This document shows positions 20,057 through 29,689 of a DNA stretch of 64,000 bases, one piece after another (within the stretch, counting starts at the first letter, position 1; every line of letters begins with the position of its first letter). A model generated the notes under the pieces. The model saw only the letters and a list, made by a program, of their open reading frames with translations, was not told where the DNA came from and did no database searches. A program made the position numbers and the translations under genes. Source of the DNA: Microbulbifer litoralis (GTDB taxonomy: Bacteria; Pseudomonadota; Gammaproteobacteria; Pseudomonadales; Cellvibrionaceae); assembly GCF_023634065.1 (NCBI RefSeq), contig NZ_JALKCV010000007.1, positions 124,001 to 188,000 on the forward strand, given 5' to 3'.

Positions 20057-20596
20057 GTGGAACAATATCGCGGCACTACCATTCTCTCCGTGCGCCGGGG
20101 CAACAAGGTTGTCATCGGCGGCGACGGCCAGGTCTCCATGGGCAACACCATCATGAAGGGCAACGCCCGCAAGGTTCGCCGCCTGTACAAGGACAGGGTG
20201 ATCGCCGGTTTCGCCGGCGGCACCGCCGACGCCTTCACGCTGTTCGAGCGCTTCGAGGCCAAGCTGGAGGCTCACGGCGGCCAGCTGACCCGCGCCGCGG
20301 TAGAGCTGGCCAAGGACTGGCGCACCGACCGCGCCCTGCGCCGGCTGGAGGCGCTGCTGGCGGTGGCCGACAGCACTGCCAGCCTGATCGTCACCGGCAA
20401 CGGCGACGTCATCCAGCCGGAGGACGACCTGATCGCCATCGGCTCCGGCGGCCCCTTCGCCCAGTCCGCCGCCCGCGCGCTGATGGACAATACCGAGCTC
20501 GACGCCGGCACCATCGTCCAGCAGGGGCTCAAGATCGCCGGCGATATCTGCGTCTACACCAACCAGAACCACACCATCGAAGAGCTGGATTATTAG
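20057..20596 (+). CDS. hslV: ATP-dependent protease subunit HslV
   Basis: A 179-residue proteasome-beta-like peptidase (E. coli 176). The conserved start [23 protein letters not shown] carries the catalytic Thr, here at residue 7 behind a six-residue extension MEQYRG, so the nucleophile must be freed by processing after Gly6. [14 protein letters not shown] near residue 135 is typical. The GTG at 20057 is supported by AAGAGG 7 bases upstream. It forms the HslUV complex with the hslU product encoded next. Confidence 0.96.
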   Translation: MEQYRGTTILSVRRGNKVVIGGDGQVSMGNTIMKGNARKVRRLYKDRVIAGFAGGTADAFTLFERFEAKLEAHGGQLTRAAVELAKDWRTDRALRRLEALLAVADSTASLIVTGNGDVIQPEDDLIAIGSGGPFAQSAARALMDNTELDAGTIVQQGLKIAGDICVYTNQNHTIEELDY

Positions 20597-20611
20597 AAGC
20601 CTCCGCATCCA

Positions 20612-20721
20612 CGTAAGAACCTGCTGTGACCGCCATGGATGGCGGAAATGCAGATTTTGCAGGAGCAAAAATCTGCCAGGCGAACCCTGGCGACGCCGCC
20701 TTCGCCTGCAGGCAGGTTCCA
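20612..20721. repeat. Composite palindromic repeat between hslV and hslU
   Basis: Outer arms AGAACCTGC and GCAGGTTCC enclose a CGCCATGGATGGCG palindrome and a GCAGATTTTTGC-like stem. It is a nested hairpin element of the GCAGG-type REP group. It lies inside the presumed hslVU transcript, where it could set the ratio of the two subunits. Confidence 0.7.
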
Positions 20722-20759
20722 ACGGACAGAGGCTCCCCCAAATTTTGTCGAGAATTTCC

Positions 20760-22082
20760 ATGTCCCAAAACCAGATGACCCCCAGAGAAATCGTCCACGA
20801 ACTCGACCGCCATATCGTCGGTCAGCAGGAGGCCAAGCGCGCCGTCGCCATCGCCCTGCGCAACCGCTGGCGCCGCATGCAGGTGGATGAGGAGCTGCGC
20901 GCGGAGATCACGCCCAAGAATATCCTGATGATCGGCCCCACCGGCGTCGGCAAAACCGAGATTGCCCGCCGCCTGGCCAAACTGGCCGGCGCGCCCTTCA
21001 TGAAAGTCGAGGCCACCAAGTTTACCGAGGTGGGCTACGTCGGCCGCGATGTGGAGTCCATTGTCCGCGACCTGGTGGAGATGGCGGTCAAGCTCGAGCG
21101 CGAGAAAGCCATGGCCGGTGTCGAACAGCGCGCGATGGACTCTGCCGAGGAGCGCGTGCTCGACGCCCTGCTCCCGCCGGCGCGCAACACCGACCCGGGC
21201 GAGCGCGATTCCAGTACCCGGCAGATGTTCCGCAAGAAACTGCGCCAGGGCGAGCTGGACGACAAAGAGATCGAGGTGGATGTCTCCGTCTCGCCGATGG
21301 GGGTGGAAATCATGGCGCCCCCGGGCATGGAGGAAATGACCAACCAGCTGCAGGGTATGTTCTCCAATATGTCCCAGGGCAAGACCAAGAAGCGCAAGCT
21401 CACCGTCAAGCAGGCCATGAAACAGCTGACCGACGAAGAGGCGTCCAAGCTGATCAACGACGAGGAGATCAAGACCCGCGCCATCCAGTCTGCCGAGCAG
21501 AACGGTATCGTCTTCCTGGATGAAATCGACAAGGTTGCCAAGCGCCAGGAGAGCGGCGGCGCCGATGTCTCCCGCGAGGGGGTGCAGCGCGACCTGCTGC
21601 CGCTGATCGAGGGCAGCACCATCAGCACCAAGTACGGCATGATCAAGACCGACCATATCCTGTTTATCGCCTCCGGTGCCTTCCACCTGTCCAAGCCGTC
21701 GGACCTGATCCCGGAACTGCAGGGCCGCCTGCCGATCCGTGTGGAACTGGACTCGCTGACCTCCAACGACTTCCAGCGCATCCTCACCGAGCCGTCCGCG
21801 TCCCTGACCGAACAGCAGCGCGCGCTGTTGGCCACCGAGGGCCTGAAACTCGATTTCGCCGAAGACGGTATCCGCCGTATCGCCGAGATTGCGTTCCAGG
21901 TGAACGAGAGCACCGAAAATATCGGCGCCCGCCGCCTGCACACGGTCCTCGAGAGACTGCTTGAGGAAATCTCCTTCGAAGCCGGTGACGGTGACAAAAC
22001 AGTCACCATCGACGCCGCCTACGTGGACGAACACCTGGGTGAACTGAGCCAGGACGAAGACCTTTCCCGCTTTATCCTGTAA
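20760..22082 (+). CDS. hslU: ATP-dependent protease ATPase subunit HslU
   Basis: A 440-residue AAA+ unfoldase (E. coli 443). Begins [30 protein letters not shown]; Walker [10 protein letters not shown] near residue 60; [14 protein letters not shown] substrate-pore region; variable I domain in the middle; Walker B VFLDEIDK near 255; C-terminal [23 protein letters not shown] and DLSRFIL, the tail that docks into HslV. The ATG at 20760 is preferred over an upstream TTG. The ribosome site is weak, possibly relying on the upstream hairpin context. Confidence 0.96.
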   Translation: MSQNQMTPREIVHELDRHIVGQQEAKRAVAIALRNRWRRMQVDEELRAEITPKNILMIGPTGVGKTEIARRLAKLAGAPFMKVEATKFTEVGYVGRDVESIVRDLVEMAVKLEREKAMAGVEQRAMDSAEERVLDALLPPARNTDPGERDSSTRQMFRKKLRQGELDDKEIEVDVSVSPMGVEIMAPPGMEEMTNQLQGMFSNMSQGKTKKRKLTVKQAMKQLTDEEASKLINDEEIKTRAIQSAEQNGIVFLDEIDKVAKRQESGGADVSREGVQRDLLPLIEGSTISTKYGMIKTDHILFIASGAFHLSKPSDLIPELQGRLPIRVELDSLTSNDFQRILTEPSASLTEQQRALLATEGLKLDFAEDGIRRIAEIAFQVNESTENIGARRLHTVLERLLEEISFEAGDGDKTVTIDAAYVDEHLGELSQDEDLSRFIL

Positions 22083-22097
22083 AACGCCATTGTCGTC

Positions 22098-22117
22098 ATA
22101 CCGGCGAACGCCGGTAT
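22098..22117. repeat. ATACCGGCG-type palindrome after hslU
   Basis: A perfect 9-base stem ATACCGGCG / CGCCGGTAT with a minimal loop, in the sentence TCATACCGGCGAACGCCGGT. Relatives are at 33790-33810 and 49920-49939. It may terminate or stabilise the hslVU mRNA. Confidence 0.75.
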
Positions 22118-22181
22118 CCAGCGTCCGTTCCCTCCTCTTGAGGTGGGGCGGACGAGAGGGCCGGAGCCGCCCCAAAATCGA

Positions 22182-22565
22182 ATGACCATGAAAGCACCCA
22201 AAAAAATCCACCTGAACCGCGCGGCTAAAACCCTGCAGGTCACTTTCGCCGATGCGGAATACAGCCTGCCCGCGGAATACCTCCGCGTCTTTTCCCCCAG
22301 TGCCGAAGTCCGCGGCCACGGCCCGGGCGAGGGCGTCCTGGTCAGCGGCAAAATGCATGTCGGCATCGAGCACGCCGAAGCCTCCGGTCGCTACGCCGTG
22401 CGCCTGGTCTTCGACGACGGCCACGATACCGGTATCTACACCTGGGACTACCTGCGCGAACTGGGCGAAAATTTCACCGGCAACTGGAATGATTACCTGG
22501 AGCGCCTGCGCCGGGCCGGCCAGGGCCGCGACCCGGACGAGAGCGCTGTGAAATTTATCGGCTGA
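22182..22565 (+). CDS. DUF971 family protein
   Basis: A 127-residue protein with KKIHLNRAAKTLQVTFADAEYSLPAEYLRVFSPSAEVRGHG and YAVRLVFDDGHDTGIYTWDYLREL, the DUF971 (gamma-butyrobetaine hydroxylase N-terminal-like, GBBH-like_N) domain. Many bacteria carry this stand-alone form next to hslU, as here and in Pseudomonas. The domain is thought to bind metal in Fe-S-related or chaperone roles, but its function is not settled. Start at ATG 22182 or the in-frame ATG at 22188. Confidence 0.9.
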   Translation: MTMKAPKKIHLNRAAKTLQVTFADAEYSLPAEYLRVFSPSAEVRGHGPGEGVLVSGKMHVGIEHAEASGRYAVRLVFDDGHDTGIYTWDYLRELGENFTGNWNDYLERLRRAGQGRDPDESAVKFIG

Positions 22566-22626
22566 TAAAACCGAACCGCATCACAGACTGCAAAAGTTCA
22601 CAGAGATGTCATCAAGCGTGATAGCC

Positions 22627-22644
22627 CTGTAATGTGAATGTCAC
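22627..22644 (+). promoter_or_regulatory. Pho-box-like site before the PhoX-like gene
   Basis: CTGTAAT-GTGA-ATGTCAC: two 7-base units 11 bases apart, each one mismatch from the PhoB half-site CTGTCA(T/C). It lies about 60 bases upstream of the phosphatase start. A further ATGTCAT at 22606-22612 could be an extra half-site. Confidence 0.7.
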
Positions 22645-22702
22645 GCCGCGTCGCTTAAATCCCCCGCACGAAAACAATATTCACGTTGGGGGACTTTTCA
22701 CA

Positions 22703-24607
22703 ATGATGCCATTTTCCAGAACACCGCTCGCGCTGAAAATCGCGCTCATCCTCGCCGGTTTTGCAATGATTCCGGGCTGCAGCGACGACGACTCTCCGGA
22801 CCCGATCAGCGAAATCCCCGCGCCCGATCCCGGTGACGACAGCGACGACGGAGACAATGGCGACGGCGGTGATGATGGAGACAGCGGAGACGGCGATAGC
22901 GACGAAACCCCGAGCTATTCCCTGAGCTTTACCGGAGTCCCGGCGCCCAGCACCGACAGTGACAAGCGCCGGATCCTCGCCTCGCCGAAAGTGGCAGTAA
23001 ACGGCGAAGAGTACGAAATCGGTTTCCACACGCTGCTGCGTTCCGGCGACTCCGTCAATGGCAATGTGGTATTCGGCCAGCTGGTGGACTCGGCCCAGCA
23101 ACCGCTGTACGGCGAAGACGGCATGCTGAAAGTCACCGATGCCAACGAACACACTTCCCTGCTGCCGATCGGCGAGCGCCTGTTTTCCGTCTCGCAGATG
23201 GAAACCCGCCCCGGCGCCATGTTCCTGATGGAGTTGGACCAGGATCCCGACAGCGGTGCACTGAGCACCAGGGACCTGTGGCAGATCGACCAGTCCGGCG
23301 TGGACGGCGGCTGGGTACACTGCGCCGCTTCGGTCACGCCGTGGAATGCGCACCTGGCATCGGAGGAATACGAGCCGGATGCACGGGCACTGCCCACCAG
23401 TGTGGAGGTGGAAGGCGATGATTATGCCCGCGGCATGCTCAGTTACTACGACGATCCGGCCGAGTGGAATCCCTACTTCTACGGCTGGAACATCGAAGTC
23501 AATGTCGCCGCCGAGGGCGATGCAGAGCCGACCGCCGAGCTGACCAAACACTACGCCATGGGCCGTCTCGCGTTCGAGCTGTCCTACGTGATGCCGGATT
23601 CCAAAACCGTCTACATGACTGACGACGGCACCAATGTGGGCTTTTACATGTTCGTCGCCGACACCGCCGGTGACCTGAGTGCCGGTACCGTCTATGCGGC
23701 CAAATGGAACCAGACCTCCGGCGAGGGCCTGGGTGCCGCCGATCTCGAGTGGGTTTCCCTCGGCCACGCCACCGATGCCGAGATCAGCGCCGCGGTACAC
23801 GGCACCGGTAGCGAGCCGGCCGTGACCTTCAGCGATATTTTTGCAGTCGACGGCGAAGGCTGTGTGGAAACCGCCACCAACGGCAATACCGAGTGCCTGA
23901 GCGTAAAACCGGGTATGGAAAAAATTGCCTCGCGCCTGGAGACGCGCCGCTACGCCGCCATCCAGGGTGCCAGCACCGAGTTCCGCAAGGAGGAAGGCGT
24001 TACCTTCGATCCGCACGGCGGCAAGCTGTACCTGGCCATGAGTGAAGTGGCCAGGGGCATGACCGACGGCGCCGGCCATATCCGGATCGCCGAGGCAAAT
24101 TCCTGCGGTGCGGTCTACCAGCTGGACGTGGCCGCCGACAGCGATATCGGTTCCGATTACGTCGCCACCAACATGAGCGGCCTGATCGGCGGTATGCCAA
24201 CGGAGTACGAGCCCGACAGTCCTTTCGCCAGCTACCACTGCGACGCAGACGGCCTCGCCAACCCGGACAACGTGACCTTCATCAACGGTTACAACACGCT
24301 GATCATCGGTGAAGACACCGGTACCGGTCACCAGAACGATGTCATCTGGTCACTGGACCTGGATCAGGTGGACAGCGCGGACCACACCGCCGGCCTCACC
24401 CGTATCCAGACCACGCCATACGGCTCCGAGACCACCTCGCCCTACTGGTATCCGAACATCAATGGCTTCGGCTACCTGATGAGTGTGGTCCAGCATCCCT
24501 ACGGTGAATCCGACGGGGACAAGCTCGCGCCCGGCTCCCTGGAGCACCGCGCCTACACCGGCTATGTGGGCCCCTTCCCGGCCATGGATGTGGAAGCGGC
24601 CGAGTAA
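22703..24607 (+). CDS. PhoX/DUF839-family phosphatase, lipoprotein form
   Basis: A 634-residue protein. Residues 1-26 are a lipoprotein signal with the lipobox Cys in MIPGC; there is no twin-arginine pair. An Asp/Gly-rich linker follows to about residue 70. The rest matches DUF839/PhoX: GRLAFELSYVMPDSKTVYMTDDGTNVGFYMFVAD, KEEGVTFDPHGGKLYLAMSE, ADGLANPDNVTF and LIIGEDTGTG. PhoX enzymes are calcium/iron phosphomonoesterases. The ATG at 22703 follows GGGGGA. A Pho-box-like site upstream implies induction by phosphate starvation. Confidence 0.85.
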   Translation: MMPFSRTPLALKIALILAGFAMIPGCSDDDSPDPISEIPAPDPGDDSDDGDNGDGGDDGDSGDGDSDETPSYSLSFTGVPAPSTDSDKRRILASPKVAVNGEEYEIGFHTLLRSGDSVNGNVVFGQLVDSAQQPLYGEDGMLKVTDANEHTSLLPIGERLFSVSQMETRPGAMFLMELDQDPDSGALSTRDLWQIDQSGVDGGWVHCAASVTPWNAHLASEEYEPDARALPTSVEVEGDDYARGMLSYYDDPAEWNPYFYGWNIEVNVAAEGDAEPTAELTKHYAMGRLAFELSYVMPDSKTVYMTDDGTNVGFYMFVADTAGDLSAGTVYAAKWNQTSGEGLGAADLEWVSLGHATDAEISAAVHGTGSEPAVTFSDIFAVDGEGCVETATNGNTECLSVKPGMEKIASRLETRRYAAIQGASTEFRKEEGVTFDPHGGKLYLAMSEVARGMTDGAGHIRIAEANSCGAVYQLDVAADSDIGSDYVATNMSGLIGGMPTEYEPDSPFASYHCDADGLANPDNVTFINGYNTLIIGEDTGTGHQNDVIWSLDLDQVDSADHTAGLTRIQTTPYGSETTSPYWYPNINGFGYLMSVVQHPYGESDGDKLAPGSLEHRAYTGYVGPFPAMDVEAAE

Positions 24608-24631
24608 GCGGCTGTTCCGTTCCTGCCAGCA

Positions 24632-24659
24632 GCGCCCCGGCAGATTCTTGCCGGGGCGC
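24632..24659 (+). terminator. Perfect GC-rich hairpin after the PhoX-like gene
   Basis: An 11-base perfect stem GCGCCCCGGCA / TGCCGGGGCGC with a 6-base loop, 25 bases past the stop. The T-tract is poor. It probably ends or attenuates transcription before the dihaem gene. Confidence 0.65.
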
Positions 24660-24687
24660 CGGCGTTTCAGATTCTCGGGTGATCCCT

Positions 24688-26367
<1,680 letters not shown>

Positions 26368-26422
26368 GTCGCCGGTCCCGTGTCGCGCCTCCTCCCGGTA
26401 CGTATCCGGGCACCGCAACCGA

Positions 26423-26512
26423 GTAGCCCGGATGAAGCGCAGCGGAATCCGGGAGCTCACTCCCGTGCGACGTCTCCCGGATTCCGGCGCTGCGCGCCTG
26501 CATCCAGGCTAC
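26423..26512. repeat. REP family A, inverted pair before phoA
   Basis: GTAGCCCGGATGAAGCGCAG at 26423 and the opposite-orientation copy ending CATCCAGGCTACG at 26512 make a long imperfect hairpin in the gap between the dihaem gene and phoA. A short CGTATCCGGGCACCGCAACCG flank is also duplicated on both sides (26400 and 26512). Confidence 0.85.
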
Positions 26513-26590
26513 GTATCCGGGCACCGCAACCGGGAAACCCGTCCGCGCGCCGCCCCATGCCTACTCCGCCCGAAACAAAATTCGATCAAC

Positions 26591-26608
26591 CTGTAACCCT
26601 TATGTAAT
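26591..26608 (+). promoter_or_regulatory. Pho-box-like site before phoA
   Basis: CTGTAAC-CCTT-ATGTAAT: two 7-base half-sites 11 bases apart, close to the PhoB consensus CTGTCA(T/C), with A in place of C in both. It lies 47 bases before the phosphatase ATG. An AT-rich TAATATTCCC stretch follows as a possible -10 region. Confidence 0.7.
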
Positions 26609-26654
26609 ATTCCCACTCTCTAATTGGCGCATTTCTTTCCCCGGGGGTAACCAC

Positions 26655-28202
26655 ATGATCCAGAAAACCATCGCCGCCGCACTCTCGGCCGCGGTCCTGC
26701 TCGGCACCTGCGACAGCTACGCCGACGGCAGCCTGCCGGCCAGCCAGCAGTCGAGCCACTGGTATACCGACGCGGAAAAGGCCATGCAGCGCGCCGCCGC
26801 GCGCAAGATCGACAACCGGCCCGGCGCGGCCAAAAACGTCATCCTGTTCGTCGGCGATGGCATGGGGATCTCCACCGTTACCGCCGCGCGCATCCTGGCC
26901 GGCCAGCGTCGGGGCAATACCGGCGAGGAAAACCTGCTCAGTTTCGAGCAGATGCCCTTCGCCGGCCTGATCAAGACCTACAACACCAACCAGCAGACCC
27001 CGGATTCCGCCGGTACTGCCAGCGCGCTGATGACCGGTGTCAAAACCAAGGCCGGCGTGCTGAGCGTGGACGAGAGCGTGGCCCGCGGCGACTGCAAGGC
27101 CAGCCTCGAACACCCGCTGACCACGGCCCTCGACCTAGCCGAAGCCCGGGGCAAGCGCACCGGCATCATCAGCACCGCGCGCATCACCCACGCCACCCCC
27201 GCCTCCACCTACGCCAAGGTGCCCGAGCGCGGCTGGGAGTACCAGGCGCCGGAAGGCTGTCGCGATATCGCCGCGCAATTGGTGGAAATGGACAAAGGCG
27301 ACGGCATCGACCTGATCCTGGGCGGTGGCCGCCGCGCGTTTATTCCGGAAAGTGTCACCGACCTGGAAGGCGTCAAGGGCAAGCGCACCGATGGCCGCAA
27401 CCTGGTGCAGGAATGGAAAAACCGCTACGGCGCCGCCGCCACCTATATCGAGGATGAAAAAGGCTTCAAGGCCGTGGATGTGGCCGAGACCGACAAACTG
27501 CTCGGTCTGTTCCAGCCCTCCCATATGCGCTACGAATCCGACCGCAAAAACGACAAGGCCGGCGAGCCGTCGCTCAGCGAGATGACGGCCAAGGGCCTGC
27601 AACTGATGCAGAAAGGCGACGGCGGCTACTTCATGCTGGTCGAGGGCGGCCGCATCGATCACGGTCACCACGCCGGCAACGCCTACAACGCATTGAGCGA
27701 GGCGGTGGAGTTTGCCAGGGCGGTGCAGGTGGCGATGGACAACACCAGTGCCGAAGACACACTGATCATCGTCACCGCCGACCACAGCCACACCTTCACC
27801 ATGGCCGGCTACCCCACGCGCGGCAACCCGATCCTGGGCAAGGTCATCGGCAACGACGAACACGGCGCACCGCAGGATGCCCCGCAACTGGCTGCCGACG
27901 GCAAACCCTACACCACCGTCGGCTATGCCAACGGCGCGGGCTTTGCCAACCTGGGTGACGAAACCAACTCGGATGCCCGCCGCGATGCGCCGGCACACAA
28001 CGGCCGCGTGGACCTGTCGGAAGTCGATACCACAAAGCCCGGCTTTTTCCAGGAATCCCTGGTGCCCACCGGCGGTGAGACCCACGGCGGCGAGGATGTG
28101 GGTATCTGGGCGCGCGGTCCCGGCTCGCACCTGCTGACCGGCACCAATGAACAGAACTATGTGTTTCATGTGATGGTGCGCTCCGGCGGACTGCTGGACT
28201 GA
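26655..28202 (+). CDS. phoA: Alkaline phosphatase (PhoA family)
   Basis: A 515-residue exported enzyme with a signal peptide to about residue 24. Active-site motifs: metal-binding VGDGMG (Asp68), nucleophile Ser118 in TPDSAGTASALMTG, VEGGRIDHGHHAGN, and TADHSHTF for the zinc-binding residues. It hydrolyses phosphomonoesters in the periplasm. The sequence between GYPTRGNPILG and HGGEDVGIWARGPG resembles the larger marine-type PhoA. The Pho-box-like site upstream and the PhoX-like gene nearby fit a phosphate-starvation role. Confidence 0.95.
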   Translation: MIQKTIAAALSAAVLLGTCDSYADGSLPASQQSSHWYTDAEKAMQRAAARKIDNRPGAAKNVILFVGDGMGISTVTAARILAGQRRGNTGEENLLSFEQMPFAGLIKTYNTNQQTPDSAGTASALMTGVKTKAGVLSVDESVARGDCKASLEHPLTTALDLAEARGKRTGIISTARITHATPASTYAKVPERGWEYQAPEGCRDIAAQLVEMDKGDGIDLILGGGRRAFIPESVTDLEGVKGKRTDGRNLVQEWKNRYGAAATYIEDEKGFKAVDVAETDKLLGLFQPSHMRYESDRKNDKAGEPSLSEMTAKGLQLMQKGDGGYFMLVEGGRIDHGHHAGNAYNALSEAVEFARAVQVAMDNTSAEDTLIIVTADHSHTFTMAGYPTRGNPILGKVIGNDEHGAPQDAPQLAADGKPYTTVGYANGAGFANLGDETNSDARRDAPAHNGRVDLSEVDTTKPGFFQESLVPTGGETHGGEDVGIWARGPGSHLLTGTNEQNYVFHVMVRSGGLLD

Positions 28203-28307
28203 CCTGCGGCATCATATAGCGGCGGCGGTTTGCCGGTTGCAGGACCGCCCCGCACAGAAATCCTTCTTTAAAGGCAGCGCCAAAGCGCGTAGAATGCCTT
28301 GACAGAG

Positions 28308-28325
28308 CTGTTAGCGTTCTGTTAG
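28308..28325 (+). promoter_or_regulatory. CTGTTAG 11-base direct repeat before the ImmA/IrrE gene
   Basis: Two identical CTGTTAG units with 11-base periodicity (CTGTTAG-CGTT-CTGTTAG) lie 18 bases before the ATG. The spacing is Pho-box-like, but the half-sites fit less well. It could be the operator of an unknown regulator. Confidence 0.45.
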
Positions 28326-28342
28326 CAACCTTTGAAGGGCAT

Positions 28343-28843
28343 ATGACCACGATCGCGCAAGACCCCGAAAAACTCGCGGACAAATACCGGGTGGTATTCT
28401 GGAGCGAGGATGAATTTCCCGTCGACCCGGTGACCATCGCCCGGAATGTCGGCGTAGAAGTGCTGGAAACGCATTTGCCCAGGGATGTCTCGGGAGCCCT
28501 GATCAAAGAGGTCGACGAAGATCCCCGTATCATCCTGGAGACCACCGACCACTCAAACCGCAAGCGCTTCAGCTGTGCGCACGAGCTCGGCCACTACGCG
28601 TCGCGTGTCGAGTCCAACGACGAAGATCGGCAGTACGAATACGTGGACTTCCGCAACAGCGTATCCGCCACCGGGCAGGATCCGGAAGAAGTCTTTGCCA
28701 ACAGCTTTGCCGCCTGCCTGCTGATGCCCGAGAGCCAAGTGCGCGTCCGTTTCCGCAAGTCCACCCACGCGGAACTGGCCGCCTACTTCGGCGTCTCCAA
28801 TGAAGCCATGAAATGGCGCCTCAGGAAGCTCAACCTGTTGTAA
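28343..28843 (+). CDS. ImmA/IrrE family metallo-endopeptidase
   Basis: A 166-residue protein with the zinc-protease motif HELGH at residues 80-84 (FSCAHELGHY) and the downstream EEVFANSFAACLLMP helix that supplies the third ligand. This is the ImmA/IrrE (DUF955) domain; members cleave specific repressors, as in ICEBs1 and the Deinococcus radiation response. Usually a helix-turn-helix partner is fused or adjacent; none is seen here. A small membrane protein gene follows after 15 bases, so the two are likely one operon. Confidence 0.92.
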   Translation: MTTIAQDPEKLADKYRVVFWSEDEFPVDPVTIARNVGVEVLETHLPRDVSGALIKEVDEDPRIILETTDHSNRKRFSCAHELGHYASRVESNDEDRQYEYVDFRNSVSATGQDPEEVFANSFAACLLMPESQVRVRFRKSTHAELAAYFGVSNEAMKWRLRKLNLL

Positions 28844-28858
28844 TGCCACAAGAGCCTC

Positions 28859-29206
28859 ATGACAGTAGAAGAAAAATCAAAAAAGAAATCAGAAGCACTT
28901 TCAGCAATCCGGATCGCCCTCAACAGTGACGCCAGAAAAGTCGATCCGCTCACCGAGCAGAAAATCGAAGATTCGAAAAGTGACCGGGGCCTGAAGAAAC
29001 TGTATGCCAAGTGGTTTATCGGCATCCTGATCGGCCAACTGCTGGTCATGAACCTGGCCTTTACCGCGGTGGGCCTGAAATGGATGGGTTTTGAAAGATA
29101 CGAGCTCGAACTCTACCTGGCCGGCACACTGGCCGAGGTTTTCGGTATCGTGTTGGTGATCACCAAAAACCTGTTTCCCCAGCGTGGCGCTCCCTCCCTG
29201 AAGTAA
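28859..29206 (+). CDS. Small two-helix membrane protein partnered with ImmA/IrrE
   Basis: A 115-residue protein: a charged N-terminal 45 residues (MTVEEKSKKKSEALSAIR, DPLTEQKIEDSKSDRGLKKLY), then two transmembrane segments (FIGILIGQLLVMNLAFTAVGL and LYLAGTLAEVFGIVLVITKNLF). It lies 15 bases downstream of the protease and is probably co-expressed. It could be the protease's target, a membrane anchor or an effector. No named family is recognised. Confidence 0.75.
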   Translation: MTVEEKSKKKSEALSAIRIALNSDARKVDPLTEQKIEDSKSDRGLKKLYAKWFIGILIGQLLVMNLAFTAVGLKWMGFERYELELYLAGTLAEVFGIVLVITKNLFPQRGAPSLK

Positions 29207-29689
29207 ACACTCCCCCGGGCTTGTTACAGCACACCACTCTGCCCGCCCCCCCCCTGATGCGATCAGCCCTCCAGGCGTATGCCGCCGGTGTGCCCGGAAC
29301 ACGCAACCCCTCCCCTTGCTGTCGCGCCATTCATCCTTAACATGCTCATTATCAATATAATAATATGTATTACCTTTATGGCCATGCAGAGTAAATAATA
29401 ATCAAACCAAAGGCCGATGTAATAACGTGACATTACTGTATTTGTGGTGCCTTCCTTGACCCGAGAGAGGTATTACAAGACGACAGATAATAATTGTATG
29501 ACTAATGCAGTGTCACAACGCATTCGCGTGCGATATCCGGCCGATACCACCGGCTGGAGAGAGAAGTAACTATAAAAATAACGCCTGCCGCCCACGCGCG
29601 AAGGGGCCGGAACGGCGGGTGAATGGGCTTGTGCCTATCAGGGATGAATACGGGTTCAGGCGAGTTCTTACTCCCGTAAGAGGGTCACA
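29207..29689. other. AT-rich intergenic region before the arabinanase
   Basis: 483 bases. The first 100 are C-rich past the membrane-protein stop; 29340-29500 is unusually AT-rich (runs such as AATATAATAATATG) and likely holds the arabinanase promoter. A 62-codon frame at 29505 shows no recognisable product. No palindromic operator stood out. Confidence 0.5.

Noticed and set aside
20529-22424. A 631-codon open frame antisense to hslVU
   Set aside because: Same reason; the plus strand carries complete HslV and HslU.
22655-24331. A 558-codon minus frame opposite the PhoX-like gene
   Set aside because: No motif or ribosome site; the plus frame matches DUF839 and has a lipoprotein signal.
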